Shown here one piece after another: positions 9,034 to 18,780 of a stretch of DNA of 64,000 bases. The DNA comes from Liquorilactobacillus aquaticus DSM 21051. GTDB taxonomy: Bacteria; Bacillota; Bacilli; Lactobacillales; Lactobacillaceae. The stretch's first letter is position 1. Each line of letters starts with the position of its first letter. The stretch is taken from assembly GCF_001436755.1 (NCBI RefSeq), contig NZ_AYZD01000018.1:62001-126000 (forward strand), written 5' to 3'. The notes under the pieces were generated by a model. The model was not told where the DNA came from. It did no database searches and saw only the letters and a program-made list of their open reading frames with translations. The position numbers were made by a program, and so were the translations under genes.

Positions 9034-10404
9034 TCAATTACCTATTATGAAAGCTAAAAATAGTTTTGCTATATTAAAATAAATCAGTACTGAGGTCAAA
9101 TCGCTAAGAGTAGAAATAAACGGTCCTGAAGCAACTGCTGGATCGACTCCAATTTTGTCCATTAAAATTGGAATGAGGCTCCCAGCCAAATTCGCCACAA
9201 TAATAGCGCACATCATCGCCAAGCCTATTACAAAACCTAAAACAAAGTTATTTTTCCAAAGTCCTACAATAACCATAATTGTTGTCCCAGTAATTATTCC
9301 GATTACGAATCCCGTAAAAATTTCGGAAATAATTGTTCGGAACAACGTTTTGTCATCATCATCTTTATAAGCCAGGCTTCTGACTGCCACAGCCAAACTT
9401 TGTGTTCCGGCATTTCCAGCCGTTCCCGTTATAGAAGAGATAAAAACAGCTAAAATACTGGCTTCACTGACAAGATGTTCATAATGCGACACAAGACTTG
9501 CTGTCGACATCCCTAAAAAAAGCAATGTTATCAGCCAAGGCAATCTTTTAGCGGCAGCTTTAATTGGATTATCTGGACTCTCTTCAATATCAACACCAGC
9601 TAATCCTGAATAGTCTTCCGCTGACTCTTCATCAATAACGTCGATAATATCGTCAACTGTAATAATCCCAATCATTTTATCATCATAGTCAGTGACAGGA
9701 ATTGCTAGGAAGTTATAGTCACGAATTGTCTTAGCTACATCTTCTTGATCCTCGTCAACTTTGACAGACATGATTTGATCGTTCATGATTTCCTGAATAA
9801 GCATATCGTCGCCACTAACCAATAGATCCCTCAGAGTGACTACACCAATCAGCCTATCGTCATCATCAACAACATAGGTATAATAAATCGTCTCAGCTTT
9901 TTCCGCCTCTCGTTTCAGAACATGCATCGCAGAACGTGCAGTTTGATTTCCGACAATTTTAACATACTCTGTCGCCATGATAGCTCCAGCTGTTTTATCC
10001 TCATAATGCAGCAGTTCTTTTATTTCATCTGCTTTTTCGCGCGACATCAGCCGTAAATATTTCGGTAGATCTTTCTTATCTGCAAAAGCCAAAACATCAA
10101 CGGCATTATCGGTATACATTTGGGTAATTACCTTGGCAGCATACTCGGGTTCCATTTCCTTAAAATAATCGACAATGCTCTCGGGATCTTCCTCAATTGC
10201 ATCGAAAGTGTCACCAAGTTCATCTGGAGTTAAATAGCGATATATACGTGCTCGCTGTTTTAAATCTAAACCAGTAAAGATTTGTGCTTGTTCGTAAACG
10301 TGCAAATTTAAAAAAAGTTCTCTAAATTTCGTTGCTTTTTGTTCATTTAAAAGAAAAATTATTTCTTGTTTTTTTTCATAATTTGTATTTCTTTTTTCGG
10401 CCAT
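9034..10404 (-). CDS. mgtE: Magnesium transporter MgtE
   Basis: Mg2+-gated magnesium channel. The 456 residues show the canonical order: an N-terminal acidic helical domain (about 10-130), two CBS domains (about 135-260, e.g. DDRLIGVVTLRDLL and DKMIGIITVDDIID), a connecting helix and a five-helix membrane domain from about 285. The pore region around SSITGTAGNAGTQSLAVAVR matches the family. The start lies 15 nt after the rluD stop, so it should be cotranscribed with nadK-rluD. No Mg2+ riboswitch is present directly upstream. Confidence 0.95.
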   Translation of the reverse strand: MAEKRNTNYEKKQEIIFLLNEQKATKFRELFLNLHVYEQAQIFTGLDLKQRARIYRYLTPDELGDTFDAIEEDPESIVDYFKEMEPEYAAKVITQMYTDNAVDVLAFADKKDLPKYLRLMSREKADEIKELLHYEDKTAGAIMATEYVKIVGNQTARSAMHVLKREAEKAETIYYTYVVDDDDRLIGVVTLRDLLVSGDDMLIQEIMNDQIMSVKVDEDQEDVAKTIRDYNFLAIPVTDYDDKMIGIITVDDIIDVIDEESAEDYSGLAGVDIEESPDNPIKAAAKRLPWLITLLFLGMSTASLVSHYEHLVSEASILAVFISSITGTAGNAGTQSLAVAVRSLAYKDDDDKTLFRTIISEIFTGFVIGIITGTTIMVIVGLWKNNFVLGFVIGLAMMCAIIVANLAGSLIPILMDKIGVDPAVASGPFISTLSDLTSVLIYFNIAKLFLAFIIGN

Positions 10405-10419
10405 GATCGGCTTACCTCT

Positions 10420-11313
10420 TTAATTATTTTTTTGAATAAATATTTGCATATCACGGGGCAAGTTACACTTGATATTAATTACCTTATCCAAAAAAGGATG
10501 CTTAAATATAAGCTGTTCACAATGAAGTGCTTGACGTTGTACGGGTACATGCCTTTGTCCCCCATACAGACTGTCTCCAACTAACGGGTGTCCAAGATAT
10601 GAACAATGAACGCGAATCTGGTGTGTTTTTCCTGTATGAAGTTGAATTCGACAAAGAGTATAAGCTTCGCGTAAGCATTGCACCTGCTGTATCTCCGAGC
10701 TCGCATTAACGCCCTTGTCGGTGACTTGTCTTTTTATGATTGACGAAGGATCTCGATCGATGGGAAGGTTTATCAATACGTGTTGATTCTTTAACTGACC
10801 TGTCAAAATCGCAAGATAGTATTTCTGGACGCGATGACACTTCAGCTGCACATCCAATAAGGAATGCGCATAGCAGTGTTTGGCAAATAAAACTATCCCA
10901 GATGTATCTCGATCCAAACGCGTCACAATATGAGGGATAATTCCCCGATATTGCTTAAGTTGATAATATCCCCAAACACGGTTCACAAGAGAATCAGTCG
11001 GATGCAAAGGTGAGGGAATGGAGGCAACGCCTGGTGGTTTATTCACAATTAAAAAATCACGATCCTCGTAAAGGACATCGAGTGGAACATATGATGGAAT
11101 CAGCGAATTTTTTGAATTTTCAGGAGGTAAAATAAGCGTTAGCCTATCATTTGTACACATTTTATCAGTCTTGCGTCCCTCTTTGCCATTCAATAAGATA
11201 TGGCCACCTCGATATCTTACCTTTGTTAAAAGTCGGCGTGAAACTCCCTTTAACTTTAAAAAGGTTCGAATCTTGATGGGTGAACTTTCTACATACTCCC
11301 AGCTAATTTGCAT
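10420..11313 (-). CDS. RluA/RluD-family pseudouridine synthase
   Basis: Converts uridine to pseudouridine in rRNA. The catalytic motif [15 protein letters not shown] carries the family aspartate, followed by KYYLAILTG and the C-terminal THQIRVH and [12 protein letters not shown] motifs. I choose ATG 11313 ([10 protein letters not shown]), giving the usual 297 residues; the frame is open upstream to 11448, but that would lie deep inside nadK. It overlaps the nadK stop by 11 nt, suggesting translational coupling. The RNA site modified is not determinable. Confidence 0.88.
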   Translation of the reverse strand: MQISWEYVESSPIKIRTFLKLKGVSRRLLTKVRYRGGHILLNGKEGRKTDKMCTNDRLTLILPPENSKNSLIPSYVPLDVLYEDRDFLIVNKPPGVASIPSPLHPTDSLVNRVWGYYQLKQYRGIIPHIVTRLDRDTSGIVLFAKHCYAHSLLDVQLKCHRVQKYYLAILTGQLKNQHVLINLPIDRDPSSIIKRQVTDKGVNASSEIQQVQCLREAYTLCRIQLHTGKTHQIRVHCSYLGHPLVGDSLYGGQRHVPVQRQALHCEQLIFKHPFLDKVINIKCNLPRDMQIFIQKNN

Positions 11314-12109
11314 ATTCCGCCCCAATAAACGCATCTTGGACCCTTTGCCAAAACTGCATGTGGCGATACTTGGCGAAGTGGATGCTTTTTTTTGACGTTT
11401 TAAAGGTAATTTGTTTAATTTGACGACCATGATAACTATTCTGATCAACCGTTAAAATATAATCACTTTCACGATTTGGATATAATGTGACCCAATCATT
11501 GGGAGCGATTATCATCGGTGAACTCAAAGTACGAAAAACACGATTATTGATCGATCCGATTTCTGTCATTTGTAAAACCCTTAGATTGGGATGAATAACA
11601 GCCCCACCTAAGGATTTGTTATACGCAGTTGATCCAGTTGGAGTCGAAATACAAAGTCCGTCTCCGCGAAATTTTTCAAAAATTTCTCCACCAATGTAAA
11701 CATCAGTTACCATCGTAGCACTGTTTCGCTTTAAAGTTGCTTCGTTCAGCGCCAAAAAGACTTCCGGTCTCAGTTGATCAACATAGCTGACTTTAACATC
11801 TAACAGCGGGTAACTAACAGACTGACCATTGTCTGATTGCAAACTTATGACAAGATCATCGATCTCATCATCTCTCCAGTCTGTATAAAAGCCTAAATGA
11901 CCTGTGTGAACTCCGACAAAGCGCACCCTATCTAGAATATTTTTATATTGATGGAAAGCTGCCAACAGCGTTCCATCCCCCCCTACTGTTACAACAATAT
12001 CAGGGTTATCATTGTCTAAAACAAAATGTGTATCCTTAAATTTCTGATGCAGCTTTCGACTGATCATCATTGATTTGCGGCCCTCATTAGCAAAAATGGC
12101 TATTTTCAT
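11303..12109 (-). CDS. nadK: NAD kinase
   Basis: Phosphorylates NAD+ to NADP+. The 268-residue product carries the glycine-rich [11 protein letters not shown] motif at about residues 43-53, the substrate-binding NEATLKR segment and the conserved [21 protein letters not shown] loop. ATG at 12109 follows AGAGGT. Order relQ-nadK-rluD-mgtE is common in lactobacilli, and the 11-nt overlap with rluD indicates one transcript. Confidence 0.95.
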   Translation of the reverse strand: MKIAIFANEGRKSMMISRKLHQKFKDTHFVLDNDNPDIVVTVGGDGTLLAAFHQYKNILDRVRFVGVHTGHLGFYTDWRDDEIDDLVISLQSDNGQSVSYPLLDVKVSYVDQLRPEVFLALNEATLKRNSATMVTDVYIGGEIFEKFRGDGLCISTPTGSTAYNKSLGGAVIHPNLRVLQMTEIGSINNRVFRTLSSPMIIAPNDWVTLYPNRESDYILTVDQNSYHGRQIKQITFKTSKKSIHFAKYRHMQFWQRVQDAFIGAEYAN

Positions 12110-12262
12110 AACTGACCTCTTTTATTTACATTTTAACCGTTTATTTAATACTATTAACCGAGTATAGTATACATAGTTGCTTAATTTTCAAGCCTGTTTC
12201 AAAATATTGTTGCACTTTTGAAATTATCTTTTCTAATATAACTATAGCATACTGACACTTGA

Positions 12263-12895
12263 TCATTCTTTTTTATGACCACGTTTATAAGAAAATAAGT
12301 TTTGGGCCTCTTGAATTTCTCCTCTAATTGCAGTCATTTCCTTATCCAATTGAAAAGCTGCTTCTGCAGCACGCTGCAAGCGATTTTCTAATATTTCTGG
12401 AAATTCACCTTGATATTTATAATTCAGCGAGTGTTCTATTGTTGCCCAGAAATTCATCGCTAACGTTCTAACCTGAATTTCAGCCAAAACCCGTTTTTGG
12501 CCTTCGAGCATTTGCACTGGATATTCGACAACAATATGATATGAGCGATAGCCACTTGGCTTTTTGTTCAAAATATAATCTCTTTCATCTATAATATGCA
12601 TGTCTTTTCTTTTTCTTATAAGTTTAACAATCTGATAAATATCATCAACAAATTGGCACATGATGCGAACTCCCGCGATATCTTCCATATCAATTGCTAA
12701 ACGTTCTTTACTTATTTTGCGACGCTGCATTTTCTCAACAATACTATCAACTGGCTTAACACGCCCCACTACGAATTCAATTGGAACATGTTTTTGCGAT
12801 CTTTCAAATTGATTTTTCAATGCCAAAAATTTTGCTTTGATTTCCAAAACAGTTTGTTCATATGGTAATAAAAAATCGTCCCAAGTTTTTGTCAC
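12263..12895 (-). CDS. relQ: Small alarmone synthetase RelQ
   Basis: Single-domain GTP pyrophosphokinase making (p)ppGpp without a hydrolase domain. The 210 residues have the synthetase core: GRVKPVDSIVEKMQRR, DIAGVRIMCQFVDDIYQI, YRSYHIVVEYP and AEIQVRTLAMNFWATIEHSLNYK. The GTG start at 12895 is preceded by AGAGGAG. It lies 153 nt upstream of nadK in the same direction, and divergent from spxH. Confidence 0.93.
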   Translation of the reverse strand: MTKTWDDFLLPYEQTVLEIKAKFLALKNQFERSQKHVPIEFVVGRVKPVDSIVEKMQRRKISKERLAIDMEDIAGVRIMCQFVDDIYQIVKLIRKRKDMHIIDERDYILNKKPSGYRSYHIVVEYPVQMLEGQKRVLAEIQVRTLAMNFWATIEHSLNYKYQGEFPEILENRLQRAAEAAFQLDKEMTAIRGEIQEAQNLFSYKRGHKKE

Positions 12896-13085
12896 AACGG
12901 TCTCCTCTGATCTGTATCATATACCCCATTATTTTAACATACTCAACAACGTAAGGTAATTCCAAAAAAAGACTCATAAAAATAAGGCAGAAACATTGAA
13001 AAAAAAAAAAAATTTGTTAAAGTATAGTTAGCAATTAACTAGATATAGAAAAGAGAGAAAATTTTACTAAGCGGAGGAAAGATTA

Positions 13086-13718
13086 GTGTTAGAAATGTAT
13101 TTGTTTATCAACCCAATAGGTGGCAAGTGCTACCATTCAGAGCAGAACATACTAAGACTAGTAGATCAGTTAGATGTAGAAGTTCGTTTTAGCTTCATTC
13201 CATTTTTGAATTTACAAACAGTAAGCTCAATTATGCGGAGAGAAAACATCCCTCTAAATGACCTGCAAGCACGCAACCAAATCTTCAATAATATTTATCA
13301 AGCATCACTTGATTACAAAGCAGCTTCATTCCAAGGAAAACGTTGTGGTCGTAATTATTTATTAAAACTTCAGGAACAAGTTGTTGACTTTGGAAACGAG
13401 TACAATGAAGAAGTTGCCCAAAAGGTTGCTCAAGCTAGCGATTTAGACTGTGATATGTTTAATGATGATCGTCATTCATCATTTACTATCAACTCATTCA
13501 AACAAGACCAAAAAATGGCCGCTGAAATGAATGTCCATGAACATCCAACCGTTGTAGTTTATAATTTGGATGGTATGGACTGTGGTGTTTCATTTACTGG
13601 TTGCGATTCTTATGAGCTATTAAAACAGCTATGCACAGGACAGCTGAACGAAGAAATTGTTTTGAAACACAAATCATCTACCCGAAAACACAATTATACT
13701 TCTTTGCACATTCTGTAA
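13086..13718 (+). CDS. spxH: ClpXP adaptor SpxH/YjbH (DsbA-like)
   Basis: DsbA-like thioredoxin-fold protein that delivers the regulator Spx to ClpXP. The 210 residues start MYLFINPIGGKCYHSEQ, followed by a helical insert and HEHPTVVVYN near residue 157. The family CxxC is reduced to the single Cys15. The GTG start is preceded by GGAGG at 8 nt. Its substrate Spx and protease subunit ClpP are both encoded in this window. It is ended by the terminator at 13770-13809. Confidence 0.82.
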   Translation: MLEMYLFINPIGGKCYHSEQNILRLVDQLDVEVRFSFIPFLNLQTVSSIMRRENIPLNDLQARNQIFNNIYQASLDYKAASFQGKRCGRNYLLKLQEQVVDFGNEYNEEVAQKVAQASDLDCDMFNDDRHSSFTINSFKQDQKMAAEMNVHEHPTVVVYNLDGMDCGVSFTGCDSYELLKQLCTGQLNEEIVLKHKSSTRKHNYTSLHIL

Positions 13719-13769
13719 TATCTGCAAGCTGAATGCCATCTAGAATTCAAATAAGTTGAAATTAGATCT

Positions 13770-13809
13770 AGTTAGGAATTGACTACAAATCAATCCTGAC
13801 TGTTTTTTT
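13770..13809 (+). terminator. spxH terminator
   Basis: 12-bp stem (AGTTAGG.. with ..CCTGACT, one bulged A) followed by seven Ts on the plus strand, 52 nt after the spxH stop. Confidence 0.85.
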
Positions 13810-13867
13810 ATTTCTGCTGAAAATGAAACTTGAGACTGATTATATTGCAAATTGTTAATATTATTCA

Positions 13868-13909
13868 AAATAGCGACCTTATCCTTGATTGGAATAAGAT
13901 CGCTATTTC
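13868..13909. terminator. Hairpin facing the pepF end
   Basis: About 17-bp stem with one bulge (AAATAGCGA.. with ..TCGCTATTT) and a 6-nt loop. T-rich on both sides; the likely terminator of pepF on the minus strand. Confidence 0.6.
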
Positions 13910-14072
13910 TACGTAATTTGCGGACAAATACCACTTCTTCGCAACACTTCAGTTATTTTGTAGTTAGTGGAATCCATTAAAATCGCGCTAAACCGTTCAC
14001 TTAAATTGAACTGGCAATTTCCCACGAAAACTGATACCTTCTGCCATACTTTTTTTGAATTATATTGTTAAT

Positions 14073-15875
14073 TTAGTTAAGTACCAGCGCCTCTAGTTCA
14101 CTTAACCTCTTTTCAAAAAGATCAAATGCTGAATCAAGATAAGCCTCTTTAGTCATATCGACTCCTGCTTTCTTAATGATTTCGATTGGAAAGTCGGAAC
14201 TTCCAGCTCTCAAAAATGCGAGGTAATCTTTCGGGCCCTGTGTTATAATTTTTTGTGCTAACGCCGATGCTGCTGCAAATCCTGTTGCATATTGATAGAC
14301 ATAAAAATCGTAGTAAAAATGGGGAATACGTTCCCATTCGAAAGCTATTTCAGGATCATTAAAAATATCTGATCCGTAATAATGCTCGTTCAAGGACATA
14401 TAGTACTCATTCATTTCTTTAGCTGTTAAAGCTTTTTGTCCGGCATCTTGTTCGTGAATCCATTGCTCAAACTCTGCAAATTGTGTCTGACGAAAAACAG
14501 TTCCCTTAAATCCATCCAAATAATGATTAAGAATATATGCTTTTAATTGCGGATCTGACGTATTATCCAACAAGTATTGTGTCAGCAAGTTCTCATTAGT
14601 AGTTGATGCAATTTCAGCGACAAAAATCGAGTAATCACTATAGTGATAGTCCTGATTAGTGTTGCTGGCATATGAATGCATACTATGACCCATTTCATGA
14701 ACCAAAGTAAACAAACTTTCGAGATTATTTTGCCAATTTAAAAGAATGTACGGTGCAGTATCATACATTCCTGAAGAATATGCTCCGCTGCGCTTCCCCT
14801 TGTTCTCAACAACATCAATCCATCTGCTCTTAAAAGCTTCTTTTACTTTTGCTGTGTAGTCATCTCCCAAAATATTCAAGGCCTTGACTGCTATTTTCTG
14901 TGACTCCTCATAACTGTAGATTTTACTAGGGACTTTGGTTATTGGAGTGTATAAATCATACATGTGAACTTGATCAATTTTTAAAATTTTCTTTCGTAAC
15001 GCAACATATCTATGCAATAAAGACAAATGATGATGCACACGTTCAACAAGTGTATCGTATACAGAAACAGGTATTTCATTCTTTGCAAGTGATGCACTGC
15101 GAGCATCTGTATAGTGACGTTTCTGTGCTAAAAAATTGTGCGTATGCACATGCGATGAAAGAGACAGTGCAAAAGTACTTTGAAACTGCTGATACACGTG
15201 ATACATACCTTCAAAAGCAGCTTGTCTAACACTCCTTTGTGGATTTTCCAACAACTTACCATAATTTCCATGTGATAACTGAATCAAATTATTTTGTGCA
15301 TCTCGTACTTCAGGAAACTTCAAATCAGAATTGTTTAAAACACCAAAAAAATTCTCAGCTGTCGAAAAAATGTCTGTAGCTCCCGCCAGCAGTTCTTCTT
15401 CTTTCATTGATAAAATGTGTTTTCTTTGTGAAGTTATTTTCTCAATTAAATGCCGGTACTTTGCCAATTCAGTATTTTGAACAAGATATTCTTCTAACCT
15501 ATCTGCCGGCAATTCTAATAATTCCGGTTCAAACCAGGAAACACTTGCTCCAACTTTTGCATATAATTGTCTAGCTCTTGCAATAAGACCTTGGTAGTAC
15601 TTATTACTCGTATCTTGATCATTTTTCAAATTAGCATATACAAAAAGCCTTTCCATTCGACGTTCGAATTTTAAAATCGTCTTCAAAGCTTCTAAAAAAG
15701 CGCTATCACTTTTTGACAACAGACCCTTATATGTTGCAACCTCTGCAATTTGAGTATCAATATTTTTTAACTCTTTTTCACATTCCCCATCATTTTTAAA
15801 AATCAAAGTCAGGTCCCATGTCAATTTTTCTGGGATTTCTTCACGTAACGGTAATTTTATACTTTCCTCTTTCAT
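14073..15875 (-). CDS. pepF: Oligoendopeptidase F
   Basis: Cytoplasmic M3B zinc metallopeptidase that cuts oligopeptides of roughly 7-17 residues. The 600 residues include the zinc site HEMGHSMHS (HExxH near residue 393) and the downstream glutamate segment FVAEIASTTNENLL. The N-terminal oligopeptidase F domain (LPLREEIPEKLTWDLTLIF) is intact. ATG follows GGAGGG. Adjacent coiA and mecA make the coiA-pepF pairing seen in streptococci and lactobacilli. Confidence 0.95.
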   Translation of the reverse strand: MKEESIKLPLREEIPEKLTWDLTLIFKNDGECEKELKNIDTQIAEVATYKGLLSKSDSAFLEALKTILKFERRMERLFVYANLKNDQDTSNKYYQGLIARARQLYAKVGASVSWFEPELLELPADRLEEYLVQNTELAKYRHLIEKITSQRKHILSMKEEELLAGATDIFSTAENFFGVLNNSDLKFPEVRDAQNNLIQLSHGNYGKLLENPQRSVRQAAFEGMYHVYQQFQSTFALSLSSHVHTHNFLAQKRHYTDARSASLAKNEIPVSVYDTLVERVHHHLSLLHRYVALRKKILKIDQVHMYDLYTPITKVPSKIYSYEESQKIAVKALNILGDDYTAKVKEAFKSRWIDVVENKGKRSGAYSSGMYDTAPYILLNWQNNLESLFTLVHEMGHSMHSYASNTNQDYHYSDYSIFVAEIASTTNENLLTQYLLDNTSDPQLKAYILNHYLDGFKGTVFRQTQFAEFEQWIHEQDAGQKALTAKEMNEYYMSLNEHYYGSDIFNDPEIAFEWERIPHFYYDFYVYQYATGFAAASALAQKIITQGPKDYLAFLRAGSSDFPIEIIKKAGVDMTKEAYLDSAFDLFEKRLSELEALVLN

Positions 15876-15952
15876 ATTATCCCTCCATTAAACTCTTTCT
15901 GTCTCTCTTTATCAAAGCATAGCCTATTATAAATTGCAATGATGGGATCTGA

Positions 15953-16957
15953 TTAACTTAGTTGCTGCGAGGTCTTTCCTTGAAGTTCTATGATTAATTG
16001 TTCCTCAAATCTCTTGCGGTCGATGAAGGGCACCTTAAATAAATATTTATCAATTTTCTGTAGATAATCTAATCTTTTTTTATTACCCATTGGTATTTCT
16101 CCTTGTTGAAGTAAAGTCTCAGTTCTCCAATAAAGTTCTTTTTCATAAAACAACGGAATCCCGTATTTTTTCTTCAAAATCAGTGGCTCTAATTCTTGAA
16201 GCCTGAATCCTTTTTGGTAGACATACTCCTGCAGCCTTCTAAAATTACCCAGAGAACGAGAGCAACTTTTAAAAAAATTGTTTTTTTGTCTAAAACATTC
16301 CTCTCTTGTAAGAGTATGATATGTTATTTTATGATTTTTTGACATGAATTCCTTTAACTTATCTACGTTACCAGTACAAAACCGATAATAACGTACTGGT
16401 AAAAAATCGATCTGCTGAATTCCATAGATCAATTCAAATCGTGAACTTAAAGTGTCAAAATACAGCAAATAAAAACCAAGTTTTTTTGTCCATTGCATAA
16501 ACTGCCCAATTTGCTGTGTTAGCCTTCTTCCAACTTTATAACGCTGCCCCAATATCCAGCAGAATTTTAGCCCACTGTTACGATAACCTTCTGACCGTGA
16601 ATACAGTTTTTTTAAATTCAATGGTGCACATTGAAACTCAATTGCAATAGTTTTTTCATCTCTAAATCTAATTAAAATGTCAGGTCTTTGATTTAGTACT
16701 TTAATATGTTGTTCTAGTGCACCCGTATAACCTGCATTTTTATATGCCGCAAAGATTTCTTTTTTTCCCGCTAAATGTTCTGACGTCTCTCCCTCAGAAA
16801 AAATTTGACATGTCTTTTTTTTGTGCGCAAAATGACTTATTTTAAAATTTCCTTTTTTCAAAATTAATTCTGCTTTGCATCCAGGACACCAATAATATTC
16901 CCCTTGTTTAGCATGGCCTGCCAAAATCGAGCCGTTTTTTGATTCTGCTACTAGCAT
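15953..16957 (-). CDS. coiA: Competence protein CoiA-like nuclease
   Basis: CoiA is needed for recombination of incoming DNA during transformation. The N-terminal zinc-ribbon-like part has WCPGC followed by HFAHKKKTC; a PD-(D/E)xK nuclease core follows (RPDILIRF, then IAIEFQCAPL). The ATG at 16957 (MLVAESKNGS) gives 334 residues; the frame is open to 17044, but that would run through the mecA terminator. Neighbour mecA controls competence regulators through ClpC in relatives. Other late competence genes are not in the window. Confidence 0.85.
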   Translation of the reverse strand: MLVAESKNGSILAGHAKQGEYYWCPGCKAELILKKGNFKISHFAHKKKTCQIFSEGETSEHLAGKKEIFAAYKNAGYTGALEQHIKVLNQRPDILIRFRDEKTIAIEFQCAPLNLKKLYSRSEGYRNSGLKFCWILGQRYKVGRRLTQQIGQFMQWTKKLGFYLLYFDTLSSRFELIYGIQQIDFLPVRYYRFCTGNVDKLKEFMSKNHKITYHTLTREECFRQKNNFFKSCSRSLGNFRRLQEYVYQKGFRLQELEPLILKKKYGIPLFYEKELYWRTETLLQQGEIPMGNKKRLDYLQKIDKYLFKVPFIDRKRFEEQLIIELQGKTSQQLS

Positions 16958-17026
16958 CAGTCCCACCCCCATCCCTAGATAGATACGCAGACTGAACTCG
17001 TAGCTTTTTATATAATAAAAATGTAC

Positions 17027-17066
17027 AAAAAAAACCCAAATCAAACTATATGGTTTGATTTAGGGC
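17027..17066 (-). terminator. mecA terminator
   Basis: Stem CCCTAAATCAAAC with GTTTGATTTGGG around a short AT loop, followed by eight Ts on the minus strand, 40 nt after the mecA stop. Confidence 0.9.
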
Positions 17067-17105
17067 TATCAGCTATCATTTTATTTAAGGGTTTACTGGC
17101 TTTTA

Positions 17106-17825
17106 TTACTTGAAATAATAACGAGCCAACTCAAGTGCTGAGCTACTCAATAATTTTTTCCCACGTTCTTGCAAAACATCTGGTGAAATACTTGCTCTTC
17201 TACCATATTCAACAACTAAAGAAAGAGTATCTCTAACTTGACTATCACTGGTTTGACCAACGAAGAAAATCAAGTCAAGATAGTACATACCACCAAGCAA
17301 ATACAAAGTAGATGCAATTTCTTCATTATGCAAGATTTTTGCGGCTTGAACAAAGTTTTCAAAATCTTCAAACTCAACCACAACATGTCTCTGCTTAATT
17401 GTTTTGTCTTTTAAATATTCTGAAACACCATCACCATCATTCTCTAATGCTTTTTTCTTATTCTTGGATTTAGAAGTAGATAACTCTTGACGAATATATT
17501 CTGAAACATCTTCGTTTGCTCCAAGAAGAGAGAAATCCCCTTCGTCGGAACTATCGTTATTATTCTGATCCTTTTCAGATTCCTTAGGATCAACTTTGCT
17601 GATAAACAGTTCAAGACCATTCTTATTTGGAAGCAACTGGAATGTCACGGCATCATTTTCACGAAACTCATGATCAACGTCAACTTCCTCTAAAATACTG
17701 TAAAAGAAACTTTCAATCTCTTTATGGTTCCCAAGTAGGTCAAGGACAGTAATACCGCGTTCGGTTAAATCCTCGGTTTCAAGTAACACACGTATTGTGT
17801 TATCATTGATTTTCTCCATCTCCAT
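17106..17825 (-). CDS. mecA: Adaptor protein MecA
   Basis: Adaptor that targets proteins to the ClpC-ClpP protease and assembles ClpC hexamers. The 239 residues begin with the substrate-binding N-domain (MEKINDNTIRVLLETEDLTERGI-type), followed by an acidic, low-complexity linker (about 90-150) and the ClpC-binding C-domain (FEDFENFVQAAKIL...IASTLYLLGGMYYL). Two in-frame ATGs (17825, 17819) are possible; the first has GGTGGGTG upstream. Terminated at 17027-17066, so it forms its own unit. Confidence 0.93.
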   Translation of the reverse strand: MEMEKINDNTIRVLLETEDLTERGITVLDLLGNHKEIESFFYSILEEVDVDHEFRENDAVTFQLLPNKNGLELFISKVDPKESEKDQNNNDSSDEGDFSLLGANEDVSEYIRQELSTSKSKNKKKALENDGDGVSEYLKDKTIKQRHVVVEFEDFENFVQAAKILHNEEIASTLYLLGGMYYLDLIFFVGQTSDSQVRDTLSLVVEYGRRASISPDVLQERGKKLLSSSALELARYYFK

Positions 17826-17916
17826 CTAGGTCACCCACCTTTCCAGTATTACCCTCTCGCTTAATGATAACTAAAAATAAGAAATTGTAAAGCACTTTAT
17901 CTTAAAAAAAGTAAAA

Positions 17917-17954
17917 TACAGAGGTCGGGACGAATATTGTCTCAACCTCTGTAT
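17917..17954 (-). terminator. spx terminator
   Basis: 16-nt arms (17917-17932 with 17939-17954, mismatched near the loop) with TACAGAGGT-type outer stem; the minus-strand transcript continues into a T-rich tail. Confidence 0.8.
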
Positions 17955-18012
17955 CAATTCTTAAAAAAAGACTTATAAAACCTTTAAGTTTTAAAAACAA
18001 TCTTTTAAATTA

Positions 18013-18411
18013 CTAAAACCCAGCCATTCTTTGTGCACGCTGTAATTCCAATGCTCGAACTTCACGTGGTAAGAAACGTCGTATTTCATCTTCATTATAA
18101 CCGACTTGTAATCTCTTCTCATCCAAAATAATCGGTCTGCGCAACAAACCAGGATTTTTTTGAACAAGGCTGAACAACTGCTGTAATGGCATGTCATTCA
18201 GATCAATATTCAGCTTTTGATATGCTTTCGAACGTTTGGAGATAATTTCCTCTGTTCCATTTTCTGTCATCTGTAATATTTGTTTAATTTCGTTAATACT
18301 CAACGGCTCAGAAAAAATATTACGCTCTTTAAAAGAAATATCGTGTTCTTTCAACCATGCACGTGCTTTTCGACAAGAAGTGCAACTTGGTGATGTATAT
18401 AGAGTAACCAT
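18013..18411 (-). CDS. spx: Transcriptional regulator Spx (ArsC family)
   Basis: Thiol-stress regulator that binds the RNA polymerase alpha C-terminal domain. The 132 residues begin [20 protein letters not shown], with the redox switch Cys10/Cys13, and contain [25 protein letters not shown] as in ArsC/Spx. I chose ATG 18411, which has AAGGAG upstream; the frame extends to 18468 without family similarity. Its adaptor spxH, the protease clpP and competence adaptor mecA are all encoded nearby. Lactobacilli often have several spx copies. Confidence 0.9.
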   Translation of the reverse strand: MVTLYTSPSCTSCRKARAWLKEHDISFKERNIFSEPLSINEIKQILQMTENGTEEIISKRSKAYQKLNIDLNDMPLQQLFSLVQKNPGLLRRPIILDEKRLQVGYNEDEIRRFLPREVRALELQRAQRMAGF

Positions 18412-18780
18412 ATTTTTTCGCTCCTTTTCTCCATTGAACCTGCTAACTATAATTAATATCGCCCACAAGCTTATTATACTACTTTCATCAAAAAATTAAT
18501 ACCTTTTTTATTAAAAAAAACAAACAAATTAGCAAAAAATATTCATTTAAAAGCCTATTATGCTAGTATTTCTTTGCTTTTTTAACCTTGCTTTTTTTGA
18601 ATTTTATGACATATTAATTTTTAGTTTGATTTATTTTATAGTATTCATACGATATAAGTTATATACCAAGAAATAAGCTAATAAAGAAAGCGTTAACCAT
18701 AGTCTGCAGAGTATAAAACAAAAAGCGGTTACACTATAGTTACATAAATTTAGGTTAACTAAAAAGACCGTCCTAAAATA
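18412..18780. other. AT-rich spacer upstream of spx
   Basis: 369 nt without a supportable gene. A TATAAT on the minus strand at 18473-18478 may be the spx -10. A cre-like site lies at 18685-18698. The rest is AT-rich with short repeats. Confidence 0.5.
18685..18698. promoter_or_regulatory. Candidate CcpA cre-like site
   Basis: AGAAAGCGTTAACC matches TGWAAGCGYTWWCA at 12 of 14 positions, with the core intact. It lies 274 bp upstream of spx and 83 bp past the metallo-hydrolase stop, so its target is unclear. Confidence 0.25.

Larger units (their letters stand above)
13719..14072. other. Gene-poor spacer between spxH and pepF
   Basis: 354 nt holding two hairpins (13770-13809 and 13868-13909). 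The remainder next to pepF has no intact frame. A minus-strand fragment at about 13915-14000 reads RFSAILMDSTNYKITEVL, faintly transposase-like but too short and unsupported to call. Confidence 0.5.

Noticed and set aside
9034-10420. Mg2+ riboswitch for mgtE
   Set aside because: Only 15 nt separate the rluD stop from mgtE, with no room for an M-box leader.
12652-12668. TTGGCAC followed by TGC as a sigma-54 promoter
   Set aside because: The spacing between GG and GC is too short, and it is inside the relQ coding region.
13915-14050. Minus-strand fragment reading RFSAILMDSTNYKITEVL, faintly like an ISL3-type transposase
   Set aside because: Under 30 residues, broken by stops, no inverted repeats or other parts of a transposase, and overlapping terminator sequence nearby.
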